A DNA stretch of 64,000 bases from Sphingopyxis sp. GTDB lineage: Bacteria > Pseudomonadota > Alphaproteobacteria > Sphingomonadales > Sphingomonadaceae. The stretch spans positions 70,441-134,440 of the forward strand of contig NZ_JAEMQX010000001.1 in NCBI RefSeq assembly GCF_016463645.1. Direction: 5' to 3'. Under the pieces are notes generated by a model that searched no databases, was not told the origin of the DNA, and saw nothing but the letters and a program-made list of their open reading frames with translations. Within the stretch, counting starts at the first letter, position 1. The number at the start of each line of letters is the position of its first letter. Positions 53,234-61,708 of this stretch are shown in pieces. A program made the translations under genes and the position numbers.

Positions 53234-53881
53234 TCATTCCGGCGGCCGCCAATAGCGCGCTTCGATAGCGCGCGGTTGCGCATCCGGGGTGTCGAAACGC
53301 CGCTCCCTGGCCGAAATGCCCAGGTGGCGGTGAAAGAGCGCGACATAGTCGGGATCGTCGGCGAGATCGGGTGCGAACGCATCGAGCCGCTTGCCGACTT
53401 CGATCGTGGCGCCGCCGGTCGAGACCACCGGGATAATCGCGGCCTCTGGCTGAAGCTCCCGGAACAGGTCATATTCGTCGATGATCCCGCTCATGCCGCC
53501 GATGAAGACGGCGGCGGCGAAGCGATGCTCGCTGAACATCCGTCGACGCATATGCAGCAAGCTTTGCGCGCGATCGCCGGCGATATCGTCGGTGAGCGTG
53601 ACATTGCCGAACCGTGCGTTGTCTTGCGGAAACTGGTCTTTGAAATGGCGTGACTGATAGAGCCCGACCCAACGTCCGTAATCGAGGTCCAAGTCTTCGG
53701 CGATGACCCAGATCATCGGCGTGATCGCAGGATGGCCGCCCCAGATCAGCGGACGGCGTCCGAGCGTGACATAGACTAGCGCCGAGACCGCGGCGGTAAT
53801 CGCCACCGTGTCGGCGGTCGCGGCATATTCGGGACCGCGCCGCGGATCGGGGACGCCGGCGGACAGGAAAATTGCGTCCAT
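53234..53881 (-). CDS. SLOG-domain protein
   Basis: 215 residues from ATG 53881, site GGGAGG. Features of the SLOG Rossmann-like fold: MDAIFLSAGVPDPRRGPEYA, LGRRPLIWGGHPAITPMIWV and AAVFIGGMSGIIDEYDLFRE (nucleotide-binding Gly-rich loops). SLOG domains bind NAD-derived signals in Thoeris and related systems, where they activate an effector. Here there is no fused effector. The gene begins 2 bp after the stop of TIR protein 2 and is third in a hydrolase-TIR-SLOG operon. Assignment is by motif only. Confidence 0.72.
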   Translation of the reverse strand: MDAIFLSAGVPDPRRGPEYAATADTVAITAAVSALVYVTLGRRPLIWGGHPAITPMIWVIAEDLDLDYGRWVGLYQSRHFKDQFPQDNARFGNVTLTDDIAGDRAQSLLHMRRRMFSEHRFAAAVFIGGMSGIIDEYDLFRELQPEAAIIPVVSTGGATIEVGKRLDAFAPDLADDPDYVALFHRHLGISARERRFDTPDAQPRAIEARYWRPPE

Positions 53882-53883
53882 TT

Positions 53884-55044
53884 TCAAGCCTCCCATCCTG
53901 CCAGTTCCCAACCGGCGTCGGACACCTTGATCGCGCGCACGGCCGCAATCTGTTCGTCGAGCCACTTCAGATGCGCCGTCCAGGCCTGCCGGATTCCAAT
54001 ATGGTCGTAAACGAGCACCGGTATGCCCTGCTGCTCGGCGCGCCGCGCCTTTTCTACCACATCGTTCAAAATTTCAGCGGTCGGGATTCCGACGATCGGA
54101 TAGGCCCAGACCTTGCGTTGATCGAGCAGGCGCACCGCGATTGCCCGATGCGCGCCGATTCCCTCCACCTCGGCCCCAATCTTCACAATGTCGGCCCTGA
54201 GCTTGCCAGTGATCGACATGAAGCGCGCGGCAATGCTCCGGCTGCGCAAATCCTCGACCCGCAGCAAGATCGCATCGGCGGCGGTATCGACGATCGGACC
54301 GTCGGAACCCGTCAGTTCGTCAGCATCGAGGTAGACCGTCTCGGCAAGGTCCGTCATGCGGTTCGGCTCGAGCCCTGGCCATATGACACGGAGGACATGG
54401 ATTTCCTTGGCACGGGCACGGCCAATTTCCTGCCGGGTCCAGCGGCTCTCGAAATAGGTCGGTGTGTCGAGCATGACCATGACATCCGAGTCGACAAGGC
54501 GGTGCCACAACACTTCCTGGAAGGGATCGCCGGGTCGAATGTCGTGCGTGTCGAGAAAGACGTCGAACCCGCGTGCCGACAACAGGTCATGGAGTTGCAG
54601 CGCTGCGGCGCGCGCCTCGGTACGGCGGTAGCTCACGAAGACACGCCGCTGCTGACGAAGCAGGCCGATGCATTCGAGGAGCGCTGCTGCGAGCTCGCGC
54701 ATCGGTTCGTCGTCACCCCGCCGGCGAAGCCCGTTCGCCGACTGGAGGAAATCGGGAATGCAGGTGCCAAATTCCTGGGTTGGCCCCACGGTCGGGATCA
54801 CGGGCGCGCTTTGCGCAACGAGCATCCGCGCCGCTTCGACATCGCTTGCGGGGACGCCCCCGAAATAGGCAGCAACGAAGGCGGCGCGGGGGTTGCGCCC
54901 GGCCACGCTAGCGCCGTCGTGAAGGATCAGCTCGCGACCGATTTCTATCCCGAAATCGCCGACGAGCGTGGCAATCGCGCGGACAAGCGCAGCTCGCTCG
55001 GCCTCGGTGGGCGAACCGAGAATGGCGAGTTCGTAATGGCTCAT
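53884..55044 (-). CDS. TIR-domain protein 2, with flanking unknown domains
   Basis: 386 residues from ATG 55044. Residues 1-130 are an unrecognised Rossmann-like or SLOG-like part (ELAILGSPTEAERAALVRAI, FVAAYFGGVPASDVEAARML). Residues about 133-255 are TIR: RRVFVSYRRTEARAAALQLH, VFLDTHDIRPGDPFQEVLWH, DVMVMLDTPTYFESRWTRQE with the candidate catalytic Glu in WTRQEIG. The C-terminal 120 residues (MSITGKLRADIVKIGAEVEG, then VGIPTAEILNDVVEKARRAE) are also unrecognised. It stands between a DUF2235 hydrolase and a SLOG gene in one operon. Confidence 0.85.
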   Translation of the reverse strand: MSHYELAILGSPTEAERAALVRAIATLVGDFGIEIGRELILHDGASVAGRNPRAAFVAAYFGGVPASDVEAARMLVAQSAPVIPTVGPTQEFGTCIPDFLQSANGLRRRGDDEPMRELAAALLECIGLLRQQRRVFVSYRRTEARAAALQLHDLLSARGFDVFLDTHDIRPGDPFQEVLWHRLVDSDVMVMLDTPTYFESRWTRQEIGRARAKEIHVLRVIWPGLEPNRMTDLAETVYLDADELTGSDGPIVDTAADAILLRVEDLRSRSIAARFMSITGKLRADIVKIGAEVEGIGAHRAIAVRLLDQRKVWAYPIVGIPTAEILNDVVEKARRAEQQGIPVLVYDHIGIRQAWTAHLKWLDEQIAAVRAIKVSDAGWELAGWEA

Positions 55045-55087
55045 TGCGGTCTCTCCTCGCGTCAAAAGGGAACGCATGCCAACCGCA

Positions 55088-56185
55088 TCATTGCGGCGCC
55101 TCTGGACGACGGAAGTCCTTTAGATGGCGTTCGGCATAGCCGTCGATATCCCACGCGACGGGATGGATCAGCGCGTTTTTCGGTGGGCGCCGGCGACGGA
55201 AAAGATTGAGGCGGCGTGTCGTTCGCTGGGTCTTGTTGTCCCAGCGCTTCTTGGGAAGAAATTCTGCCGGCCACCAATAGAAGGGCATGCGGTGAATTTC
55301 AGCCTTCGGCGAGGCGGGCGTGAAATGGCTCCCCTCGCTCTCGCCGAGTATGTCGGCAAGGCGGTCTTTATCGATGCCAAGCCCTTTCGCCGCGGCTTCG
55401 TCGGCCATCCAGCGGAGCGAATATTTGCTGAGGCCGGATGCCGATTCGGCATGACCCCCGCCGACGTCGCAATGATCGCCCGGAAACCACATTTCCGCAC
55501 AATCCTGCCGGGCGTGCGGGCGGAAGCGGTTTGTCCTGAAAAAGGCCCGCTTCTCGTCGAGCGCAATCGCATGCCGGATATGCGCGATATCCGGATTGGC
55601 GCCCGTATAGGGTAGCGCCACGGGTGTTCCGATCCAGCCGACCGAACTCACCGTATCCCAAACGCCAACAAAATGGGGCTTGCATTCGGCCATCGAGAGA
55701 TTGGCCTTGAAACGCCTAGCGAGCGTCATGACCGTGTCGAACGCTGCGCCTTCGGCCCCATTGGCGCGCCAGAACATCTTGATCGCATAGGGTAGAAGCG
55801 CCTCGTTGCCGGGCATCGGAACGCCGTAAGTGGAGAGCAGGGCAGCGAGGATACGGACGGTATAGGCGCCGCGGCTGAATCCGAACAGGAAGAGCTGGTC
55901 GCCTGGCCGCCAATGGTTCATGATGAACACATAGGCGTCGCGCAGGTCGTCTTTGATCCCATAGCCGAACGCCATGCCCCCAACCCGCGCCAGAAAATTG
56001 CCGACGGGAAGCGGGAAACCGGGCGACGCGCGCGTTCCAAGGCCCGGCTGATAATAGACATGCTGCGTCTCGAAGTCCTTTTCGAGTGCGTAGACCAGGC
56101 GTGCGACATTGGTTTGGTGTTTTGCCGGCTGGTTCGACGTGCCGTCGCAGCAGACAATGACGTTACGCGGCCGCTTGCCCTCCAC
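55088..56185 (-). CDS. DUF2235 alpha/beta-hydrolase-like protein
   Basis: 365 residues from GTG 56185, site GGGAGAGG. The DUF2235 pattern is present: NVIVCCDGTSNQPAKHQTNV, YYQPGLGTR, the nucleophile elbow LFLFGFSRGAYTVR (Ser), FVGVWDTVSSVGWIG and FPGDHCDVGGGHAE (Asp/His). Related proteins are phospholipase-type toxins, for example type VI effectors of the Tle group. As first gene of an operon with TIR and SLOG genes it could be the membrane-damaging effector. That role is inference. No signal peptide or membrane helix was seen. Confidence 0.85.
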   Translation of the reverse strand: MEGKRPRNVIVCCDGTSNQPAKHQTNVARLVYALEKDFETQHVYYQPGLGTRASPGFPLPVGNFLARVGGMAFGYGIKDDLRDAYVFIMNHWRPGDQLFLFGFSRGAYTVRILAALLSTYGVPMPGNEALLPYAIKMFWRANGAEGAAFDTVMTLARRFKANLSMAECKPHFVGVWDTVSSVGWIGTPVALPYTGANPDIAHIRHAIALDEKRAFFRTNRFRPHARQDCAEMWFPGDHCDVGGGHAESASGLSKYSLRWMADEAAAKGLGIDKDRLADILGESEGSHFTPASPKAEIHRMPFYWWPAEFLPKKRWDNKTQRTTRRLNLFRRRRPPKNALIHPVAWDIDGYAERHLKDFRRPEAPQ

Positions 56186-56418
56186 AGGCCCTCTCCCTGA
56201 TTTTCGAGACCGGCACGATAGCTCATGGCCGCGCGCTGCAAAGCGCAATCTTCCCCGATATGCTATTTATCGGTAGCGTGCGCCCGCCCCGGCAATCCTT
56301 ACCAAAGCCGATGCGATAATGTTTGACAGCCGGGTACGGCCCTCGCACCTTCGAGCATGTTCGGCGTGTCGCGTGTTCGCGCCGCATCGATGCTCGCGCG
56401 GCCGTGACGGGAGGGGAC
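56186..56418. promoter_or_regulatory. Divergent promoter region of the hydrolase-TIR-SLOG and protease-MBL operons
   Basis: 233 bp between the GTG of DUF2235 and the ATG of the protease gene. It contains an AT-rich patch near 56,255-56,275 and no frame of interest. Because the two operons share this gap they may be co-regulated. Confidence 0.5.
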
Positions 56419-58302
56419 ATGATCATTCTGGGTCGCGAGGTGGTCAACAGCCTCGTTCTTGGTCCCGACGCTGATGGGCGTCTCGTGCAGGATTCGCCGG
56501 TCCGCAGCGACGTCTGGGCGGGCTATGCCGGGGCGCCAGGCGAAGCGCTCGATCTCCTGGTCGAGGCCTATCGCGACACGCCCACCGGGCTTGTCGCGGC
56601 GCGCATCGCCGCGCGACTTTACGATACGCCCGAGCGCCCCGGCTTCGGCGACGCCGGCCATCGGCTCGGCTACGGCCTGTCCTTCGTCGAAGGTCTTGTG
56701 GCGGCCCGCCTGCGCATCAAGGAACTTGCCTATTCGCTGCTGCCTTTCACCCGCTGGGCACGGTCGCTTGGTCTCGCTGCCGACGATGGTGTCGCAGCGC
56801 GCGTGGAGGAGCGCGTCGCGCGGCAACTGCACGAGCTGCGCCGCAGACGCGGTTGGGAAAGCGCGACCATCGAGACGCCTCCCGGGATCGAACGTCTCGC
56901 CGCGACGCTGCGCGTGCTGGCATCGCTGCTATGGGCCGAAGGCGCCGAGGCCGCCGACGCTGCCGAAATCGGGACGCCCGCCGACTTTTATCGCCGCGCC
57001 GACATTGAGGCGATCGCGGCGCTTGCCGGCGAGATTGGCGAGCATCTGGTGCGGCTGCGCCCCATCGGCCTAGGCAGCGATTATGATATATTCGCGGTAT
57101 CGCTGAACCGCCCGGTCGAGCTCGCGATCGACCGCTCGGTGCCGGCGATCAAGGGCGACGCGGCCGCGACGCTTTTTTCTGTGAACTGCGAGCGGCTTGC
57201 CTGGGCGGTCCTCGACACGGGGATCGATGCGAGCCATCCCGCCTTCAAGGATTTGCGCGATCCGCCAAACAGCCGGGTCGTTGCCACCTATGATTTTACG
57301 CAGCTTCGCCGCGCCGTGCTCGTCGATCATCTTTATAATGGCGACATCCTCCGCGACAATGCGCAGTTCCTCGCCGAAAGCAGCGGCCTGCCGCTCGGCT
57401 TGGTCATAAAAGATCTGTTATCGCTCGCGCAGGACGCACGCGAGCGTAGGCCCATCGACTGGATGCGCGCCGAGAAATATGTTCTCGAGGCCTCGCCCGG
57501 CGTGCCGGCGCACCCGCACGGTACGCATGTCGCGGGGATCATCGGCGGCGGCTGGGATGCGGCCGACTTCGCAGGCGGGGCACCGACTGCGCAGCGCGGG
57601 GTGTGTCCCGATATCCGTCTCTATGATTTCCGTGTCGTGACCGGAGGCGGCGGCGATAGCGAATTTGCGCTCGTCGGCGCCTTGCAGTTCATCCGTTATC
57701 TCAACGCAAGATCCTATCACACCGAAATTCATGGCGCCAATATCAGCCTCTCGATTCGCCACGATGTGCGTAATTATGCATGCGGCCGAACCCCTGTTTG
57801 CGAAGAGGCGAGCAAGCTCGTTGCTTCGGGTGTGGTCGTCGTTGCGGCCGCCGGCAATCACGGCTTTCAAAGTTACCATCTTAGCGATGGCGGCGCGTTC
57901 GAATCCTACGCACCGTCGAGTATCACCGACCCGGGCAACGCCGAGGCGGTGATCACCGTCGGTGCAACGCATCGCACCTCGCCCCACAGCTATGGCGTCA
58001 GCTTCTTCTCGAGCCGCGGGCCCACGGGCGACGGTCGCCAGAAACCTGATCTGGTCGCGCCCGGGGAGAAAATATGGAGCATGATCCCCGGCCCGAGCGA
58101 GGACGCTCTCAGCGGCACGAGCATGGCCGCGCCGCACGTCAGCGGCGCGGCGGCGATGCTGATGGCGCGCAACCCCGAGTTCCTCGGCCGCGCCGCCGAG
58201 ATCAAGGCGATCCTGTGCGAAAGCTGCACCGATCTCGGACGCGAGCGCAGTTTCCAGGGGGCGGGCATGCTCGATATCTTGCGCGCAATGCAGCGGGTCT
58301 AG
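56419..58302 (+). CDS. Subtilisin-like (S8) serine protease with long N-terminal domain
   Basis: 627 residues from ATG 56419, site GGGAGGGGAC; no signal peptide, so probably cytoplasmic. Residues 1-265 are a helical region of unknown type (LYDTPERPGFGDAGHRLGYG, RVARQLHELRRRRGWESATI). The peptidase domain then has Asp in AWAVLDTGIDASHPAFK, His in PHGTHVAGIIGG, Asn in VVAAAGNHGFQSY and Ser in LSGTSMAAPHVSGAAAMLM. Subtilases without export signals occur in bacterial immune systems as activated effectors. It leads an operon with the MBL-fold and DUF4062-like genes. Confidence 0.88.
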   Translation: MIILGREVVNSLVLGPDADGRLVQDSPVRSDVWAGYAGAPGEALDLLVEAYRDTPTGLVAARIAARLYDTPERPGFGDAGHRLGYGLSFVEGLVAARLRIKELAYSLLPFTRWARSLGLAADDGVAARVEERVARQLHELRRRRGWESATIETPPGIERLAATLRVLASLLWAEGAEAADAAEIGTPADFYRRADIEAIAALAGEIGEHLVRLRPIGLGSDYDIFAVSLNRPVELAIDRSVPAIKGDAAATLFSVNCERLAWAVLDTGIDASHPAFKDLRDPPNSRVVATYDFTQLRRAVLVDHLYNGDILRDNAQFLAESSGLPLGLVIKDLLSLAQDARERRPIDWMRAEKYVLEASPGVPAHPHGTHVAGIIGGGWDAADFAGGAPTAQRGVCPDIRLYDFRVVTGGGGDSEFALVGALQFIRYLNARSYHTEIHGANISLSIRHDVRNYACGRTPVCEEASKLVASGVVVVAAAGNHGFQSYHLSDGGAFESYAPSSITDPGNAEAVITVGATHRTSPHSYGVSFFSSRGPTGDGRQKPDLVAPGEKIWSMIPGPSEDALSGTSMAAPHVSGAAAMLMARNPEFLGRAAEIKAILCESCTDLGRERSFQGAGMLDILRAMQRV

Positions 58303-58343
58303 GGTGGTGAGGTTGCGGTTGCGAAAAGGGAGAGGGGGAAAAT

Positions 58344-59531
58344 ATGGAACTCGAGGTCCTGCCTGCCGCCAAGGGCGATTGCCTGCTCCTCCACCATGAG
58401 GAGAATGGACATAAGCGCCTGATCCTGATCGACGGCGGTCCCGCTGGCGTTTACAAACAGTCGCTCAAGCCGCGCTTGCTCGAACTACGCAAGGAGCGGA
58501 TCGCCGAAGGCGCGATCGGCAAGTCCGATCCGCTCGTCATCGACCTCATAATCGTTAGCCACATCGATGATGACCATATCAACGGCATCGAGGCGCTCTT
58601 CGACGATATCGCGGCGCAGGGGGGCACGCATAAGCCCGATTTTCGGGTCGATCGCCTGTGGCACAACAGCTTTCTGAGTCTCGTCGACACCAAAAGCGGT
58701 GACGTTGCCGCGCTCGCCGGGGCGGGCGATGCCATCATCGCCAGCCTCGGCGCCATAGCGCCCGAGGCCACGAAGGAGGGCGCCGAGGACCTCGGAATGG
58801 TGCTTGCGAGCATTGCCCAAGGCTATAATTTGCTTACCCAGGCCAAGGCGCTCGGCATCGCGATTAACCCCGAATTTAAGGGTAAAGCGATCGAGGCGCA
58901 TAGCGCCGCGCCGCTCGACATCGACGGGCTGTCGATCCGGCTTCTCGGCCCGCGAAAGACCGAACTCGACGCTTTGCGAAAGGATTTCGCAGCCTGGCTC
59001 AAGGCGCGGAACAAGGGCCAAGCGACCCCTGCATCGCTGCTCGCGAGCTTCACCGACACGTCGGTCGCCAATTTGTCGAGCATTGTCCTCCTCGTCGAAA
59101 AGGAGAAAAAGCGATTCCTTCTCACCGGCGACGCACGCGGCGACAAGATGATGGAAGCGGCCGCAGCCTTCGGTCTCGCCAGCAAGTCGCAACCCTTGTC
59201 GGTCAACATTTTCAAGGTGCCGCATCACGGCAGCGACCGAAACAACAGCGCCGAATGCTTTGCGATGTTCCCGGCCGAGCACTACGTCTTTTCGGGCGAC
59301 GGCAAGCATGAAAATCCCGACCGCGAAACATTCGAATATCTGGCGGTGGCGCGCGCCGGCGCAAAGACGATCGTCGAGCTGACATATCCGCCCGCCGACA
59401 TCGACAAGGTGCGCGCGCAGGAATGGGAGAAGAAGCACAAGCCCCGCCTGTTCGATCCCGCGACGCAAGGCGTCGCGCCCTATTTGTCGAAACAGAAGAA
59501 TTTCGTTGTTCGCCATCCGCCGCCCCGCTGA
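58344..59531 (+). CDS. MBL-fold metallo-hydrolase, ComEC-C-like
   Basis: 395 residues. Metal-binding motif SHIDDDHINGIEAL (HxDDDH form of HxHxDH), later KKRFLLTGDARGDKMMEAAA and IFKVPHHGSDRNNSAE. Layout matches the competence-protein-like MBL hydrolases often found in conflict gene clusters, where they may cut nucleic acids or nucleotides. A long helical insertion lies between the two halves (residues about 110-215). ATG 58344 follows AGGGGG, 41 bp after the protease gene. No membrane segments. Confidence 0.88.
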   Translation: MELEVLPAAKGDCLLLHHEENGHKRLILIDGGPAGVYKQSLKPRLLELRKERIAEGAIGKSDPLVIDLIIVSHIDDDHINGIEALFDDIAAQGGTHKPDFRVDRLWHNSFLSLVDTKSGDVAALAGAGDAIIASLGAIAPEATKEGAEDLGMVLASIAQGYNLLTQAKALGIAINPEFKGKAIEAHSAAPLDIDGLSIRLLGPRKTELDALRKDFAAWLKARNKGQATPASLLASFTDTSVANLSSIVLLVEKEKKRFLLTGDARGDKMMEAAAAFGLASKSQPLSVNIFKVPHHGSDRNNSAECFAMFPAEHYVFSGDGKHENPDRETFEYLAVARAGAKTIVELTYPPADIDKVRAQEWEKKHKPRLFDPATQGVAPYLSKQKNFVVRHPPPR

Positions 59532-59550
59532 TCCTAACATGGAGTCGTAG

Positions 59551-60678
59551 ATGCCCGACAAAAAGCTTCGCGTGATGATATCGAGCCGCTGCAACGACCC
59601 GTTTCCCGAGGGCGGGTCGCCGCTCAGCGATTTGCGCCGCGCAGCGAAGCGCGAACTCGAAGCCGTGCGCCTCTTCGGGAAACCGATGTTCGAGGTTTGG
59701 ATCAACGAGGATGCCCCGCCCGGCGACGCCGCGGGCGATTCGATCGACATTTGCCTCGGTCAGGTCGACGAAGCCGACATCGTCGTTGTGCTGAGCAATG
59801 GGAACGCCGGCTGGGCGGCGGGAGCATCGGATATCGGCATCTGCCATGCCGAATTGATGCGCGGCGTGGCAACGACGGCGGGCAAGGTTCGCCTCGTTGC
59901 GCTCCCCGACATCGCCGACAATCCTAAAGATCCTTCGCAGATCGCGCGCAATGCGCGGTTCCGAGAGTATCTCCAGACCCAGAACTTCTTTCGTGGCGGT
60001 TCGGTACGAACCCGCGACGACGCCCTCGAGCGGATTCGCGAAGCCGTCTTCGACGCAGTTCAATCACTCGCGCGCTTGGGCGTGCGCGAGGCGCGCAAGG
60101 GCAAGTTCCACACCGGCGAGGCGCTGCAGTGGAGCAGTCTCAACTTTCGCGATCGCCAGGCGCTAATGGTCGACACGCTCGCCGACTGTTTTGCCGCGCG
60201 GCCTGGTGGCAAGCGCGCGGGAAACCGCGTCGAATTACCGGTCGCGGGAAAAGCCGTGCTGTTCGCGGTCCACGCGATCCCGGCGGCTTTAACAATTGCC
60301 GCGGCGCGCGAGCTCGTCGGCCAACCGTTTTTACGCGACTTCGAATATGAGGCGGCGCTCGCAGCCGCGGCGGGCCCCGTTCATGTGATCGGTTGCCAGA
60401 AAGGTGCCACCGAAAGCCAAGCGATCGCGATGCTTGGCTTTCCCGACGCGACGGTGGTGGCGGCGCCCTTCGGTGTCTATGCCGCCGACCCCCTGCAAAA
60501 AGTGCAGTTTCTCTTTCTGCAGAATTGCCGCGACCGAACAACGACCCGCTTTAGCGCCCAACGCTTTTTCGATTGGATCGACCAGTCTGGCGAAGCGGCG
60601 GCGCTGCTTGCCTGCGCCCAATCGCGGCGGCGGATCGTCAAAGCCATCGCAGGCGAGCAACCATCAGGCTCTCGTTGA
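59551..60678 (+). CDS. DUF4062/TIR-like N-terminal domain protein
   Basis: 375 residues. The N-terminus (LRVMISSRCNDPFPEGGSPL, LRRAAKRELEAVRLFGKPMF, ADIVVVLSNGNAGWAAGASD, IGICHAELMRG) has the shape of DUF4062, a TIR-related domain, with a conserved Glu in CHAEL. The C-terminal 200 residues are unrecognised (FHTGEALQWSSLNFRDRQAL, FEYEAALAAAAGPVHVIGCQ). DUF4062 is typically found at the N-terminus of STAND-type defence proteins, but no NTPase follows here. Third gene of the protease-MBL operon, 19 bp after the MBL stop; the unit ends at a hairpin shared with the TIR pair. Confidence 0.75.
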   Translation: MPDKKLRVMISSRCNDPFPEGGSPLSDLRRAAKRELEAVRLFGKPMFEVWINEDAPPGDAAGDSIDICLGQVDEADIVVVLSNGNAGWAAGASDIGICHAELMRGVATTAGKVRLVALPDIADNPKDPSQIARNARFREYLQTQNFFRGGSVRTRDDALERIREAVFDAVQSLARLGVREARKGKFHTGEALQWSSLNFRDRQALMVDTLADCFAARPGGKRAGNRVELPVAGKAVLFAVHAIPAALTIAAARELVGQPFLRDFEYEAALAAAAGPVHVIGCQKGATESQAIAMLGFPDATVVAAPFGVYAADPLQKVQFLFLQNCRDRTTTRFSAQRFFDWIDQSGEAAALLACAQSRRRIVKAIAGEQPSGSR

Positions 60679-60683
60679 TCGCG

Positions 60684-60706
60684 AGGGGCAAAACGATTGT
60701 TCCCCT
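60684..60706. terminator. Small hairpin between convergent DUF4062 and TIR genes
   Basis: AGGGG-CAA and TTG-CCCCT pair around AACGA with two unpaired bases. It fills the 26-bp gap and touches the stop codon of TIR protein 3. Confidence 0.45.
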
Positions 60707-61217
60707 AAAGCGATGCGATTTCGACGCCATGCTCAGTGTCGCCTGGTTGCCAAGCTTTGAGCCTTCTTCCTTCGGAAAAATTCACCCTTCGATAGAGATC
60801 GAGATATTCGTTGCCATGGATTCCCCCTCCGTCCCTAGTCGCGGCGACGAAGATTCGGTCCGATTGCTTGACGCCATCGGCGTAGCCGATTTCCCAAGGG
60901 CACCAGCGTGACTTCATGGCATTGGGCGTCGCCAGAAACATGAAATAGGTCGATTGCTTGATCCGTCGCTGGATATTCTCGGCGGTTTTGCGGTTTGGAC
61001 GCGGCGGCATGTCATGGTCCATCCAGTCGACATAGGCGTCCCAGCCGGCATCATTCAGCAGCTGGACGAAGCCTTTGACATATTGCTCGTCCTTGTGGCT
61101 GTGGCAGAGAAAGACAGTCTTGGCGTTTCGGGTCCGCGCTTCCTCGACCATGGCCTTGGTGACATGGACCCGAAAGCGCGTGGAGGCTTCGGTAAGCGTC
61201 GACAGATCAATCGCCAT
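60705..61217 (-). CDS. TIR-domain protein 3
   Basis: 170 residues, a single TIR domain with a short N-terminal helix (LSTLTEASTRFRVHVTKAMV). TIR features: TVFLCHSHKDEQYVKGFVQL, DAGWDAYVDWMDHDMPPRPN, YFMFLATPNAMKSRWCPWEI with the candidate Glu in WCPWEIGYAD. It starts 2 bp after the stop of TIR protein 4 (TAGCAATG), so the pair is co-translated. No fused sensor or effector. Confidence 0.88.
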   Translation of the reverse strand: MAIDLSTLTEASTRFRVHVTKAMVEEARTRNAKTVFLCHSHKDEQYVKGFVQLLNDAGWDAYVDWMDHDMPPRPNRKTAENIQRRIKQSTYFMFLATPNAMKSRWCPWEIGYADGVKQSDRIFVAATRDGGGIHGNEYLDLYRRVNFSEGRRLKAWQPGDTEHGVEIASL

Positions 61218-61219
61218 TG

Positions 61220-61708
61220 CTAGCGGCCCGCTGCCTTGGCGGCCGCCTCGATCCATGCGGGCATATTGTGATACCCGTCGTCGCCCACCCAGCTGTAGGT
61301 CGGATAGATTTTCGAAAAAGCGGTTTTGATGCCGCCGCGGTCGATGCTCCAGTGGTCGAGCGGATTGCGCCCCGGCACATCGATACCCGTCTGCGGGTCT
61401 TTCACGCCGAACAGGTCGATCGCGAGCAGTCCCTTGCCCAGCTCGTAGCTGCGCTTGATCTCGTGCTTGACCCAAGGGCGATCATAGGTCTGGGCACCAA
61501 ACAGCACAACCGTCACCGACGTGCCCTTGAGCTGCTGCTCGATCCAGTTTTCGATACCGCCCGCGCGCCGCTTCGCTTCCTCGAACTCGGCCTTGTCGTA
61601 GAAGGGCTGCGCTTCGCCCTCGGGCCTGACGACCCAGCTCTGCCGAACTTGCTGAATGCGGCGCACATCGCGCGCATAGTGAAAACTGAAAAATACCCGA
61701 CGTGCCAT
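61220..61708 (-). CDS. TIR-domain protein 4, DUF1863 / Thoeris ThsB-like
   Basis: 162 residues from ATG 61708. The start MARRVFFSFHYARDVRRIQQ and the core LKGTSVTVVLFGAQTYDRPW, VKHEIKRSYELGKGLLAIDL are the DUF1863 (MTH538 TIR-like) pattern of ThsB, with the Glu in WVKHEI. ThsB proteins detect phage and make cyclic ADP-ribose isomers that activate ThsA. No ThsA (SIR2-SLOG or transmembrane type) is adjacent; the nearest SLOG is the gene at 53234. Paired with TIR protein 3 in a two-gene unit. Confidence 0.85.
   Translation of the reverse strand: MARRVFFSFHYARDVRRIQQVRQSWVVRPEGEAQPFYDKAEFEEAKRRAGGIENWIEQQLKGTSVTVVLFGAQTYDRPWVKHEIKRSYELGKGLLAIDLFGVKDPQTGIDVPGRNPLDHWSIDRGGIKTAFSKIYPTYSWVGDDGYHNMPAWIEAAAKAAGR

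Noticed and set aside
60705-61708. Complete Thoeris system
   Set aside because: Only TIR/ThsB-type genes are present; no SIR2-SLOG or membrane ThsA in the window.
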